From the NCBI GenBank assembly GCA_914767885.1, contig CAJZBQ010000004.1, forward strand, positions 310,001 to 374,000: DNA of 64,000 bases, read 5' to 3'. This DNA is from Blepharisma stoltei. Taxonomy: Eukaryota > Ciliophora > Heterotrichea > Heterotrichida > Blepharismidae. Shown one piece after another: positions 1 through 12,131 of this stretch. The notes under the pieces were generated by a model. It made no database searches and was not told the origin of the DNA. It saw nothing but the letters and a program-made list of their open reading frames with translations. Numbering within the stretch: position 1 is the first letter of the stretch; each line of letters opens with the position of its first letter. The position numbers and the translations under genes were made by a program.

Positions 1-3000
1 GTGAGTCGACGAATCTATAAAGTGCAATTGAATCTGTGTAGTTGTTGAAGTTAATTCCGAAGTACTGCACTTCTTCTATGTTAAGTCCTGTGAGGTAATC
101 TTTAGCGACAGTTGTCTTTCCAGTACCACTTCCTCCTACAAACATAGTTGGTCTCCTTCCTATGACGTTAAGGTCAACGACTGCTTTCATTCTGACGATA
201 TCGACTGTAGGGACAATTATATTGGAAAATGTCTGATCTCCAATTGGCTCATAAGCTGTCACTTTTTCTGACCAAGGCTGCCAACTTAGTTTGGTTGGGT
301 CATAGTAATAGTCAAATACAGTGCCATTTTCTGGGAATTTCTTGGCTATATGTTTCCACCAAGAGTTGAATTGTGCTTGGATTCTGTCGTCACCAATAGG
401 ACCTCCGATTGCCCAGATACCTGCATAAATGAAGAAGTTCTCATAGACAGTTTTTTTGTCTTCTTCTTTAAGGTTTTTCGCATGATCTTTGAAGTCTTTA
501 GCATTGATCAGGACGTATAGAATTGTGCACATAGCTTGAATAATAGCGATATCGACATTAGGAACGATAGGGACGTATCTGTGGATTTCTTCTAAGTTAG
601 CTTCAATAGTTTGCTGATAAGCAAGCATGAAGTGGCTTCTAGCAATGTCGTCATCTACTGTTTCGAGCCATGAATCCATATAAGGCTTTGTACCGATATC
701 AGTATCGTTGATATAAAGCACACCAGCTCTTGACACAGTGGCAGGGGTAGCATTCTTAAGGTGAGAAATTTCAAAAATAAGCCTCATAGCATCAGTCAGA
801 GGAATTCTTTCATTGGAAACCAAAGTAAGGACTTTGTTATCGTCCATGACAGTGTTTAGACTTTCAATCCAATCAGGGTCAATATCACCATCTAGCACAA
901 TCCACTTGTTCTTGTGAGTAGGCTTATAGTGGTTTTCATTCTTATACATATCTCTCATAATGACTGACAGGACTCCATCTTTCCATTCTTTTGTCTTGGT
1001 TAAGTACCCGAAAAGTTCATTAGCAGTGACAGCTTTTGGATTCACTGTTTCATATGCAGTTTCTGCTCCTGCTACGGCAGCAAGCATTTTCCAGACTTCT
1101 GTTTTACCACAGCCAGGAGGGCCGATAATGAAGACTGAGTGCCTAACTTCCATAATTTCTGAAAGCTGGATACATTTGTTAATGAAAATTTCTTCTGGTT
1201 GGAGTTTAGCCTTTTTGCTTACTTTTACAAGCTGCTCTTTTAAGACAAGGTTGGTTTTGGCTTCTGGATCAAGACCTGGGAATAAATCTTTGATGAGGTT
1301 GACAAAAATGGTTTTATCATCAGTGACAATCTTACTCCCCCCCAAGATAGAGACATTTTACAAAAATGTCTCTATTGTGGTGGTGGATTTTTAAAAAAAT
1401 CCATGTGAAAATGTTTATATAATTTTTTTTTTTAAAAATTATATAGCATTTTATTAGACTTTCTAAAGCGTAAAAAATATGGACAACTAAAACGATTTCA
1501 TGCATTGGGGGGAGTTAGGAAGATTGAAATCTCTCAAAGCTCTCATAAGCACAGGGTCTTCGTCCATTTCTGGGTCAGCTCTTCTCAGCTTACCTGCCAT
1601 TCTTAGCACAGACTTCACAGCTCTTAGCCCCCAATCATAATGCTTTTGTTTTGATAGAAGCTCTCTAGAAAGCTCATATAGGGTGACGAACTTGTGAGAG
1701 AGCAGTCTGGCGTTCTTGAACCCTTCAGACATAAGCATGTTTTCACAAATCAAAATAGTGTCAGGGACAACCATAGCGCACGATCTGAAAAGTGCTTTAA
1801 TGTTTTCTGGGAGCTCAGTTCTTCCTGCGTACCCAGGATTCATAGTGATAAACATACCTACAGTGTTTCTTAAAGCAATGTTATCTTCTTCTTCAAATTG
1901 GAATCTCTCTTTTTTTGCTCTCAAGGCATCGAGAATGGTTTTCACTTGTGTAGAAACGACAGACAGCACTTCAATAGAAATTCTATTAAATTCATCGAAA
2001 CAACCCCAAGCACCAGTTTGTGCTAGACCCATGAAAATTCTGCCCATAGATTCTTTGTTCATCTGCGGAGAGCAGTTGAAGACAATGACAGGCAGACCGC
2101 AAGCTCTGCCAAGATCTTTGACTTACTTACTTAGTTACTTAGGTATTTAAGGTGTTTTGATTTCTTCAGCAGGATGATTTAGGCATGCTTAAGCCCATCC
2201 TTTTAACTCACCGGTGACGTCACCAAGCAATCTTGGACCTGCTAGCCCGACCAAGCCATTCTATAAAGTGCCATCCCCAACGGGCCAGAAATCCCGCACC
2301 GGCAGCGTTGCCTCGCCCGAACTTGACTCCTGCGCGTGTTCCGCCTAAGGGTCACCCTCCTCGGGTGTGTCAAGCAGCAAACCCAGTGTGTTCTTAGTAT
2401 CTTGGACCAAAGAAATATAGAAGTTTCCTATGTTTGGCGCTGTAAGGCCGATAAATTCTGATCGAATTTATCGGTAGGTTGCACCAAATCAATGCCTTGG
2501 TCGGACCAAAAAGCGATTTGGTCCGACGAACTTGGAAAGCTCCTGGGAAAATGTCTGCGCTTTTAGCGCTATATAGAGGAAACCTCTATACCCTATGCGG
2601 TATTCCATATTTGTATTGCTGATAAAAGGCCACGTGGAAAACTGAACCCCATAATAATAAAAGCGAGGGAAGGAATAGTTCTCGAAGAGAACTGATTCCG
2701 CACTGAGCCATTTTATTATTGCCAAGATCTTTGACAGTTTCTGTTTTGCCTGTTCCTGCTGGTCCTGCTGGTGCACCACCCATGATGAGGTTAAGAGCTT
2801 GTGTCAAAGTGATATAGCATCTATCAGTCAAAGGTGTAATCACAAGTCTGCCGCAGTTTCCTACATATTCATAAGCATATCTACTTCTCCAATCACAAAT
2901 GCTGATCATACAGTCCTTGTTGGGGTCACTTTCATTAGCACCTTTCCATTCGAATTTAAGCTGACTCTGCCATGCAAAAGCAGTGGTGTCAGAAATTTTG

Positions 3001-6000
3001 TTGAAAGCGAACTTGTCAATGACATCTCTGCCGTGGACATCAATAGTGATGATGGTGATAATCTTAGTTCTTAAGTCTTTGGAAATGCCTGGCTGCACAA
3101 CTCTGTCAATCAGCTTATAAATTCTTTCTGAGCAGACTTTATAAAAGTCCTTCATTGCGCTTTCAGAGCCTACGAAGACTTCTTCAATGGTCCTCGCTGT
3201 TTCTTCAGTCCATACAATTTGTGTGCCGACAAGAGCAATTTGTGCAGGGTAGTCGTCGATCCAGATTTCTCTTGATTTTTCGCCTTGAATATCCCAGAGC
3301 TCAGCGGTGGTCCTGGCATGTTCTAAAATAGCTTTTAGCACTTTTCTCATCATGACTTCTAATTCTGAAAGATAAGTTTCGACAGGTCCTTCAAAAGTGA
3401 ATTTTCCATTGTTGATTTTATCGGGGAATGGTACATACTCGCTTTCTTCTTTGGAGTACATTCCTACAGCAATATTCAAAAGTCTCCCGCTGGGGTCTTG
3501 TTCGAATTCAACAGCTCTCATCCCATTGAATAGATCTCCAAGATACTTGCAGACTCTGTGTGGGTTGTTTCCATTACTCAAAATGTCCAGCAAGGCTTGG
3601 TTTGATATGAAATAGAACCTTGGGAACTGCTTTTTCTTCTGAGCTAAATATTCGTTCAGTGCACTTTCACATGACTCAATCTGCTCGTTCAGTGTTTTCA
3701 AAGTAGTTTCTCTTCCTTCTAGTGTGGTAGCTTCTATTACTTTACAGTTAGCTCTTGCATCAGCCATGATTTCTCTGAAATCATTATCAATTCCTTCAAA
3801 AAGCTTGGTCTTGTCAGGCAGCTGACTTCTGATATCTTCTGAGGCCAAAAATATGGTTTCAAGCCTTCTCCAGTTTCTCTGGACTTTGATCCAAACGCTG
3901 AGCACGCTTTCAACAGTTTTCATGGTAGACAGCCAATGCATGACTCTGTCTCTAAAGAACTCGACACTTTTGCCTGCGCTCTGCATGCTCATAAGTTCCA
4001 TAGAATGGGTTTCGAGCATTTCAATGGTTTCGTCTAATGGAAGAATAATAGGACAATCTTTATGGGTTTCGAATGCTAGTTCACAGTTTGCCCAGGCTGC
4101 TTCAATTGCGTTGAGCTTTTTCTCAATTGTGGCTTCACGCTGAGCTTGTGCAACGATTTCTCTGACGTCTTCTTCGTGAGCGTGGAGTTTTAGATGAAGC
4201 AAGTCGTCTAAGCAGAAGGTTGGAGCCGTGTGATTGATTTGTTTGCCAGTTATCTGCATGAGAAGCCTCCAGTGACGTGGCTCCATGCAAGGGCTGTGAA
4301 GTTCATTGATAAGTGGGAGGATTGTGGCCATGTTTTTGACGGTATCCTGTAAGCGGGAATATCCTACCCAAGCTCTGACTTCTTTTGGAAGAGCTTTGAC
4401 GATTCTTTCAAGGTTCTTGTTTTGTTCTAATAGGTCTTCAGTATCGATTTTATCCCAGAGAGTATTTTTCCAGTCATTGTACTGGTTCTGGACAAGTGAA
4501 ATGGCATCCCATAGGATTTTGAGCATCCCAACTTCTTGTCTACATTCTTTGAGAGGCCTATAATTGCTTTTTTCAAGCTCAAACAGCTCATTAAGTTCAT
4601 TGTAGCCACTTGCTTCTTTATCAATCACAATTAAGTCTTTATAGAGTCTATCAATAGTCTGATAAGCATTATTGATCACATCGTCTGTTAAATCTTCGAA
4701 TTTCTGTGGACAGTCTCTCAAGAAATCTTCTCTGAACTTGCTGACTCGGTCATCAAAAGCTGAAAGATTGATTTTGATTTTCTTGGTTTCTTCAGTCTGA
4801 TGTGGAAGAATGACAGCTTTGACTTCATTTACTTTCAGTTTGAGGTCTTCCCATTTGGTTTTTTGGTCCTCAATTTTAGTGATTAAGTCTCCTTCCATCT
4901 GTACGCCATGTTTCTTGAGTAAAGTAATGTTTTCTCTCATTGGGACAAAGATATTGTCACAGATGTCTTTGATAGTTCTGACATCTCTTACATGGCTCAT
5001 GATTTTCATAAGGTCGTCTTTAGGGATATTTTCTGGGTCTTTTAGTTCAATCCCTTTCAGAACCATTTCAATAAATTTGGTTAAGTTCCTCATAAGTCCT
5101 GTAGCATTTTTCAGAAGGAAATCTGTATAAACTTTAGTCCATCTTACGACTTTGTTGGTTAATGCTACTTTTAGTGGCTCTACGTTGATGCGCAGCCAAG
5201 CAATGTCATGAGGGCTTACAACTGAAGAAATTTTGACTTGAATATTTTTAAGCTGGGTTATTTTTTCATCAAACAGCTTAAGTTCTGGAATTCTCATAGT
5301 GACCCCTTCAAAAATAGGGTGAGATTTTAATTTTTCTAAGCGTTGCTGCTCTTCGTCTTCATCAATGCTATTGCTATCAGTCTTTTTCTCCTGCTCTCCT
5401 TGCTTCATGAACTCTTCGAAGTTTTGATTTAAATCTTCTGACCAGAGATAAGAGTACTCTGAAAACGTGGCCTTAAATTTGGAAGTCTCGTTATCAATTC
5501 AGTCCATGTGGTTTTCTATTTTAGAAAGCGAAAACTGCACTTCCATTTGATTTCGAATTTCAACGAGATAGTCACCAGGATTCAGATCGACTCTGCTTAT
5601 CAATGTGGTGATTTTGAGGAAATCGGATACCCAGGAGTGGACGTAGTCACGCAGGCCCATGGCTTTGCCGTTTTTGCTTTCGATTTCAGGTGTGAAAACG
5701 ACTTTGGCGTCAACAAGCTCGATTTTGATGTCAAACATTGGGATTAGGTCTAGCTTTTTAATCATGACTGGGTCAATATATTCTGCAAGCTGCACTAAGC
5801 TGCGGTTGATGACAGCACTTAAGCCTTCAATTACAATTCCATTGCAATAATCTTGATATACTAGCCAATGTATTGATTTTCTTGCGTTTTTCACGCACTC
5901 CCCAGTTTCTTTCATCAATTTATTGATATCTCTCCCGCCTGCAGTAATATCCAGCAGTCTGCTCGCAACTGATGCTTTGTGTGCTTGGTCAAAGTCATCA

Positions 6001-8974
6001 GGAGACATAGGCTTGCTTTTTCTTTCAATGAGTGGCTTTTCTCCCCACTTTCCCATAATCTTTTTGATTTGGGCTAGATTTTGTTGCATTGTTTTCACAG
6101 TAGTGTTTACGTCTTTTACTACAATCATTGAGGCGTGAATGAAGTCATTGATGTTAGGAGATCTCCATTTCAGGTCATTAAATCCTGGCTCCAGAGTTTG
6201 GTCCATCTTAATGATTCTGTCTTCTAGCAGTGGCTCTTCGACTGGTAGTAGGGTTTGTTTAATTTCATTATACATAGCAACAATCATGTCTAGGTTGCCA
6301 GTTTGGGTTCTGTAGATTTCTTTCCTCGAAAAAATTTCTTGTGCGCTCTGAGGTACTGGCATGCTTATAAGTAAGAAATATTTGACTTCTCTGAGAAGCT
6401 TTACGAGGGCTGGGTCAAAATTGACTTTAAGCATCGAATTTTCGTCTCTAGCGAGGAGTGGCTGCTTTAATTTGTCTTTGCAGGATTTTTCAACGATGGC
6501 TTCCCACTCTTGGATTTTGATGTTTTGGTACTCGCTTAAGGATTTCATGAGGGATTTGTAGAGCTTTTGGACGTCCTTGTACTCTTCTCTTTCTAAGACT
6601 GTTTGGTTTAGGTTGGATAATTTTTCCATCGGTTCTTTGATTCTTTCCATTAGACCTCTTGTCCAATTAATAGCTCCGGTCACAGGAGGCATGTTTTTGG
6701 AGATCGGTGCTTTTTCGTCAAGTCTGTCGACTAGAGGCTTGCACTCTAAGAAAATTTGTTGTACTGTCTTCAGGTCTTGCTTATAGGACTCCAATAAAGT
6801 GATATGCTTTTTCTCAAGCTCGTCTTGAATAATAGGCCTTGTTAAAAGCCCTTCAAACGAGTCTAGCAGCTTGAATCTGCCATAAATTGTATCACAATCG
6901 TCAAAGCCCTGAGTCAAAATGCTTCCAAGCCTTCTTTCAAGTTCTTTGATTTTGCATCTAAATTCATAGAAATCATCGTCAAATTCTTTTGCACCGACAT
7001 CCATAATGTCATATTTGACAGCTTGGAATTCTTCAACAGCTTGTGTAAACTCTGAATAAATCTGTTTGACTGAGGTTGTCAAGGTTTTACCTTTGGTTCC
7101 TCCAATTTCAATTTTATTTAGCTTGGAAAACTGCACAATTGTATTAGTCAAATGCTGGATATCTTGGCATCTTTCTGAAAATGCATCAAGACGGACGAAC
7201 AATGCGTTGGTGGTGATATTCCAGGAGTCATTTGCTTTGGCTTTGTATTCGAAGAAAGCTTCTTTGAATTTAGCAATAATGTCAAGGATCAAGCTAAGTC
7301 TTTCACAGGCAATCCCTGCTTCTTCGTTGGCGATCATTTGGAAAATGTCTTTTCCGCTCATAAATCTGCAGGCTTGAGCAACGATTGCATTACAAATTTC
7401 TCGAATGAGCACGACGAGCCTTGCTGGGGTGTTATAGTATTCAGAGTGGTTCCAGATTAGAAGGATGGTGTGCATTATGGGAACAAATAATGCTTCAAGC
7501 TCTGAAAATTCTTTGGAGTCGTCAGTGAGGTCATAAAACAGCCCACCGAGTGTTTTCAGGTATTTCGAGTTGTCATTGGCTTCTTGTTTAGCTGCCTTCA
7601 CTTCTTTTTTCAATTTGGAAAATTGATTGGTATAAGTGCTTTTATTTTGTTCTAAAAACTTGAGGACTTTGCTAATTTTTTCTGATTGCAGCTGCTGGTG
7701 GATTGAGTTTAAGTTTTCTGCTTTATTTTTCCAGAATTCGATTTCTACTAATGGATTTGGGTCTTGGCCTTGCTTTAAGGCTGTTTCTGGGTCTTGTTTC
7801 AAGACATTTTTGATTTGTTTTGTCCAGGTAATGACGGCACCTTCAAGAACATGCGCTTTGTCTTTGCTTGAAATTCTATCTGAGGTAGTAGTTTCCTGTG
7901 GAGGAATTGGAAGCATGGTTCTGCCTTTAACTTCACCAATAGTCACGTAGATTGTGGATAAAAAGTTATGGAACTTGTTTTCAATGAGGTCTTTGGAAAC
8001 TAAATCAGACCATCCATGCTGGTTCTGAGGATTTGCAAGGACTGGTAAATATACTTCTTGGCACATGAGGCTCATGTTTTCAAGGACGTTTTTCGAGAGC
8101 TCCATGAATCCTAGCTGCTCTTTCAAAAGCCGCGGATCTAATGGGACACCTCGGACTGTCTTGTACATGAGGATAACTTTTTTGCGGACAGAGGCTGGAT
8201 AGGATTAGGTTATTATTGAGTAGCTACTGGCATTGCTACGTAAGCAGCGAGATTTTTTCCTTTGCTTCTATTCACTCATCTTTTCGGCCTCTGGGAAATC
8301 CTGACAGACAACGCATTAGTTGAGTTGCCAGATTCCTTTGAATCTGGCTTGATCGTTGCCCAAAATGTAGTAGACTGGGTCACCATGCCATGTGCCCGAC
8401 ACGTTGCCTCCCTAAAATTCGAAAAAAAAAAATTTTTCTGGCCAACTTATGCCAAATGGAAGCTTGAAGCCTAGGAGGCAACTCCTTGTATTGTGGAAGC
8501 TGTCTGATTGGCCTATAGAGCGCTAGACCTGGCTGGGCAACTTTTCGCCTTTATCGTACAGCGAAGTAAATACCAGCTTCGAAAACGACTAGGTTTAGGC
8601 TCTCAACTCTGCCAGAATTACTTGCCTAGCATAGCTATCCAAATTTGTGCTGTAAAACCTTGCCTGATATAATCAAATATGTGCTCAAAGCAGGATTGTC
8701 AAGAGAGGCCAAGCCGGGCTGAAGCGCAATATTTAATTGAGGCTGGTGAGGGAAGGGTTGAAGTGATATTTATGTTGTCACCGCTACCTTGGACAAAGAC
8801 TAAGTATCCTAAGTCATCATGAGGGTTGGTAAAGAGCTGAAGGTTTCTGACATTGTCCTCATTTTCAAATGACTTTTTCATCTTGTCAATAGTCTTTTTG
8901 AGACCAAGCAGCCCTGCTATTCGAGCTATGATGTAGTCATATGGGATCTGGGTTTGTTTGGCTTCTTCTCCCAT
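1..8974 (-). CDS. Axonemal dynein heavy chain (3' part beyond window)
   Basis: Motor subunit of a ciliary dynein arm. The ATG at 8974 follows an in-frame TAA directly. After removal of three insertions (8199-8738, 2123-2720, 1333-1515) about 2540 codons are readable: the long N-terminal tail, then AAA1 with Walker A GPAGTGKT near residue 1888, AAA2 with GPPGCGKT near 2169 and AAA3 with GGSGTGKT near 2498. AAA4-6, stalk and C-terminus lie left of the window. The block [17 protein letters not shown] after AAA1 is typical of dynein heavy chains. TGA is read as Trp at least once (near 5504). The insert lengths (548, 613 and 183 nt) exactly reconcile the frames of the flanking pieces. The tail near residues 80-170 resembles outer-arm DNAH5/8-type chains, but that assignment is tentative. 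Confidence 0.95.
1333..1515. mobile_element. TA-bounded IES in dynein, C-rich inverted ends
   Basis: A 183-bp segment begins TACTCCCCCCC and ends GGGGGGAG before the second TA (1516-1517). Removing it joins ...DFNLP to [10 protein letters not shown] in one dynein frame; left in place it introduces stops. A hairpin around 1345-1375 (gagacatttt / aaaatgtctc) lies just inside the left end. The ends match those of several other palindromic elements in this window. Confidence 0.85.
2108..2735 (-). mobile_element. SINE-like element (F2) in dynein exon with 15-bp TSD
   Basis: Direct repeats GCCAAGATCTTTGAC (2108-2122 and 2721-2735) flank a 598-bp insert. On the minus strand the insert starts AATAATAAAATGGC and ends in imperfect (TAAG)n, the structure of a retroposed SINE. 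It sits directly after the AAA1 Walker A helix; deleting the insert plus one repeat restores [17 protein letters not shown]. It shares blocks (for example CCTTAGGCGG, ACACGCGCAGGAG) with the copies at 22735-23167 and, more weakly, 60666-61072. A TA-bounded MITE is nested inside. Confidence 0.85.
2418..2590. mobile_element. TA-bounded MITE nested inside the SINE
   Basis: Terminal inverted repeats begin TATAGAAGTTTCC on the left and TATAGAGGTTTCC on the reverse complement of the right end, with TA at both boundaries (2416-2417 and 2589-2590). It is about 173 bp, almost the length of the histone deacetylase IES (174 bp), and shares that element's TATAGGAGTTTTC-type ends, so the two form one family. 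The host SINE reads across the site in a related copy near 17210. Confidence 0.75.
8191..8746 (-). mobile_element. SINE-like element (F4) near the dynein N-terminus, 8-bp TSD
   Basis: GAGGCTGG repeats at 8191-8198 and 8739-8746 flank 540 bp. Deleting the insert and one repeat joins STLPSPAS to [10 protein letters not shown] in frame (548 nt is congruent to 2 mod 3, as required). On the minus strand it begins AATTAAATATTGCGCTTC; its other end carries a TAACCTAATCC-like tail. The stretch around 8600-8700 is clearly related to the element at 45254-45478. Confidence 0.8.
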
Positions 8975-9518
8975 TTATGGTTAAGAATTAATTATAACCG
9001 CCAACTTAGATGGCTTTATCTAACGATGATGGTTGTGTAAATGGATAAATACAAGGTGATTTACTAAAGATAAAATTTAAAGATCAAAAATTTTTAATTA
9101 ATTGATTTTTATACATATTTTGATAAATAAAGTATTGTTGATTGGTAAGACATTTTATGTAATAATTCTTGCATAAAATAAGAGTGAGAATTCACTTTTG
9201 TTTATACTCTTGAAACTGATCAGGAATTTATTAATCTGTAAATATTGTTTATTGTATGTCTATTATTGGAGGTTTACAGCATTTTAATTGTTCTTTTAAT
9301 GTCAAATTTTGTAAAATTATTTCAATTCTAGAAATTCATGCTAGAGAAATACAGATATATAAAATTCATCTGAACATTGTTGAATTACAGAAATATATCT
9401 CAAAAATTCAATATTCAAAAATTAAATATTAGATAAAAATTGCAAACAATACGATTTATCTGAATTAGGCTAATTCAAAGCAGGATAAAACTCTAAAATA
9501 AATAATTAAATTATCAAT
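8975..9518. other. AT-rich intergenic region, no gene seen
   Basis: This lies between the dynein start and the stop of the next minus-strand gene. It is strongly AT-rich with no long reading frame under TGA=Trp and no recognisable element. It presumably carries the dynein promoter. Confidence 0.6.
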
Positions 9519-10076
9519 TTATATCAAATTCTGATGAAGCATTGTTATATCTGAGAGACTTCGGTCTCCTGTTTTGATTAATTTACTTTTTTCATGTTTT
9601 TCGGTCAATATCAATTCATAAACATCAATTGACTTTTCAGCCAAATTGTATAACTCAGAAAATATTTCTTCTTCATCAGAATACTTTATAGAGGATGATT
9701 CTTCGTCGATTTTCTTTACTATTTCCTTAATTGTGGTCAGTCTTAATTCTTTTATCTTTTTCGAAAGCTTAAAATTTTCTTTGTCTAAAAATCGAATTCA
9801 ATCTTTTATTCTTCTCATGCAAAATTCAACAGCTGGGATTAAAATTTCTCTCCTTTTTCTATTTAAGGTCTTTCAGAGAAGGATAATATGCTCATTAAAG
9901 GTTTCAAAATCAGACAGACTAAAAGTATCTTTTGTTTCTAGTTCTTTTATTCTTTCTGTGGTGTCATTCATATAAAGTTCAATATTTTCAATAAACTTCA
10001 GGCTTGAATCTAAGCTTTCTTTTGCTTGGTATCCTAATGACTGTGAAAGGCGAACCCAGAAAGTAATATCTTGCAT
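9519..10076 (-). CDS. Hypothetical helical protein
   Basis: Not recognised. About 185 codons are open from the first in-frame ATG (10076) to TAA at 9519. Two internal TGA codons (near 9801 and 9890) are read as Trp, which supports real coding. The protein is Lys/Glu-rich and mostly helical, for example KKIKELRLTTIKEIVKK. The same frame stays open upstream to about 10170 with coding-like sequence (KTFEWPHNC, including another TGA) but has no ATG there before a TAA. The true N-terminus may therefore lie beyond the palindromic element at 10171-10460. Confidence 0.55.
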
Positions 10077-10170
10077 CTTCCTATTTAAATTTAAAAATAA
10101 TTCTTCATAAAAATGGTTCAAGCTACAATTGTGTGGCCATTCAAATGTTTTTCAGTATTTATGGAGTCCT

Positions 10171-10460
10171 TAACTCCTCTCCCCTAAGTGAGCGAACAAA
10201 AATAAATAGTTCGCTCACTGAGGGGGTTAATTTTTTTTAAAAGATTTATATAGAAAAATTAGTAAATTTTTTTTAAAATTTAAAAAATTTAATATAATTT
10301 TTAAATATTTTTAAAACGCAAGTTTTATTAAAATTAAGAGATTTCATTATAATAATATCATTTATATTTTTTTTTTTTAATAAAATTTTTGTTCGCTCAC
10401 AGGAGGGTGGGTTTTTATCCAATCAAATCCAATGGTTTTGTCCGCTGAGGAGGGGGGAGC
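10171..10460. mobile_element. Palindromic element, family A (GTGAGCGAAC/GTTCGCTCAC)
   Basis: The left end TAACTCCTCTCCCC is followed by an immediate hairpin, GTGAGCGAAC...GTTCGCTCAC. The interior is A/T-rich. The right end is GTTCGCTCAC, GGAGGGTGGG, AATGGTTTTGTCC, then GGAGGGGGGAGC. The order matches the copies at 42.1, 43.6, 46.4, 49.7 and 62.3 kb. Unlike coding-sequence copies it has no clean TA at the right boundary. Confidence 0.6.
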
Positions 10461-10464
10461 AAGA

Positions 10465-11362
10465 AAAGGCAAAATTTCCCGTTTTATTATATTGTTTTTG
10501 TTTTTTATTCTTAATTTTCAACTTTTGTCACTTAAAAAGTCAAAATTTAGTTAGAGTTCCTATTTAATTCTTTTTTTTAAGATTGCATTTTTATGACTCC
10601 TCCTTTCGTTGATAGCAAGATTATTCTGCTCGCTTATTGGAGGTTAGTTATTTTTTTAAATTATATAAATCGAAAATGTAAATATTTTAATGAAAAATTT
10701 AATTGAATTTATAAAATTTAAGCTTCAGAATGCAACCAATCTTATATTTAATATAAAAAGTTAAATCATTATTATAACTTACATTGATCCACAGACAAGA
10801 GGACTGACTGCGCAACGCCAATCGGACAAAATAATTCTAAAAAATTTGATGATGTTTTTTTAGATGGATATTGAATTTTCTGTTCAGGCCAGATTTGACA
10901 AACTAACCTATTTTTGCTAGCCACATTTTCAATTATATGCAAATATGATCTCAGCCATTCCATCTAGAGTGTGTTAATGGCTCTATTGGGAATTTACAAA
11001 TTCAGAAGTTATCCATTCAAACTTCATGCGAAGCCAAACAATAGAGAAAGGACGCTTAATGAGGAGGTTAGGAATCCTTAAAGAATTAATGGACTTTTAA
11101 GGAACAAATGCTGTTTAACCTAGTAGACCGAACCACCCAAGCAGTGTTTTACGACTATATTTAAGAGAATATCAAAATGTTTTATACAACAAAATTGTTT
11201 AATTCCAAAAAAAAATAGAATTTTCCAATGGTTTTGTCCGTAACCGAGGAGATTAGAGTAAGTAAAATAAATAGTAAGAAATTGCGTAACTATTTTAAAA
11301 TAAAAAGAACTTTTTTACCAGCTCAATTTACTCTTTTAGTCTTGAGTAGCAATAAATTTTAA
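10465..11362. other. Mostly non-coding; decayed palindromic-element ends
   Basis: Fragments resembling family A termini occur at about 10594-10644 (GACTCCTCC...GGAGGTTAG), 11054-11068 (GAGGAGGTTAGG) and 11229-11257 (AATGGTTTTGTCC...GAGGAGATTAG). One minus-strand reading frame of 63 codons (10772-10963) is open but has no recognisable features, so it is not called as a gene. Confidence 0.45.
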
Positions 11363-12100
11363 ATGGCATATCAAAAGAGTTTTTGGATTATTTTTTTAGG
11401 CATATCAATATTTCGATCCATTCTTTACTACTCAACTCACAACACAGACTATAAAACTTGCAAATATCCAATTGGACTATGGCAATGCATTGAATTTTCA
11501 TCAATTACAGTTGTTTTAATTTTAAATATTATAGGTCACATCTCGCACCAGCAAGGCTATTCTCGAAATTGCCGAAATTTGTTTCTTATAGTAACACCTT
11601 TGCTTCAATTTATTAACTTGCTATGGACAATTATAGGCACTTACTGAATCATATACACTCTAACAAGAGAGCGATATTGCGTAATTTATAATTAGCTGCC
11701 AGAATCAGGCAAGCCATATCAGCTAGCAGTCACTCTTGTATCCTATTACATTTATTGAAGCATAACTTCTTGCTCAGTCGCATTATTAGGCATTCTCATG
11801 ATAATGAATTATCAGCAGAGAATCATCGGGATGGATCTAATTAATTTAGACACAAACCAAAGTAGGCGCAATACTCGACTGACCCAAGACCAGATTCAGA
11901 CAATAAAAACAGAGCTGCTTGATGAGTGCATGACCTGTTCTATTTGTTTAGAAATCGTTGATCCTGGTGTTGAAGTCAGGGTGCTCCCTTTATGCATGCA
12001 TAAGTTTCATTGTGAATGCATAGATCAATGACTTAAGCGAAATGCAATGTGCCCATATTGCAGAAGACACGTCAGTATTGATGCGATAAGTGTGGCTTAA
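11363..12100 (+). CDS. Membrane-anchored RING-H2 E3 ubiquitin ligase
   Basis: Predicted transmembrane E3 ligase of 240 residues. The N-terminal half has several hydrophobic segments (FWIIFLGISIF, ITVVLILNIIG, LFLIVTPLLQFI and, after the intron, VSYYIYWSITSCSVALLGIL). The C-terminus is a RING-H2 finger: CSIC, then CMHKFHCEC, then CPYC, i.e. C-x2-C...C-x-H-x2-H-x2-C-x10-C-x2-C. A 15-nt intron at 11681-11695 (GTAATTTATAATTAG) is needed to join both halves. TGA is Trp at three places, including IDQWL inside the RING, where Trp is conserved. TAA at 12098-12100 ends the gene. Membrane topology and substrates cannot be judged. Confidence 0.9.
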
Positions 12101-12131
12101 TATGTAAAATAGTTAAAAATTATGAATAGCA

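Noticed and set aside
960-8168. Plus-strand open frames across the dynein gene
   Set aside because: They are antisense shadows of the minus-strand coding sequence with no recognisable domains.
10772-10963. 63-codon minus-strand frame
   Set aside because: Lies between decayed element ends, with no motif; too short to support.
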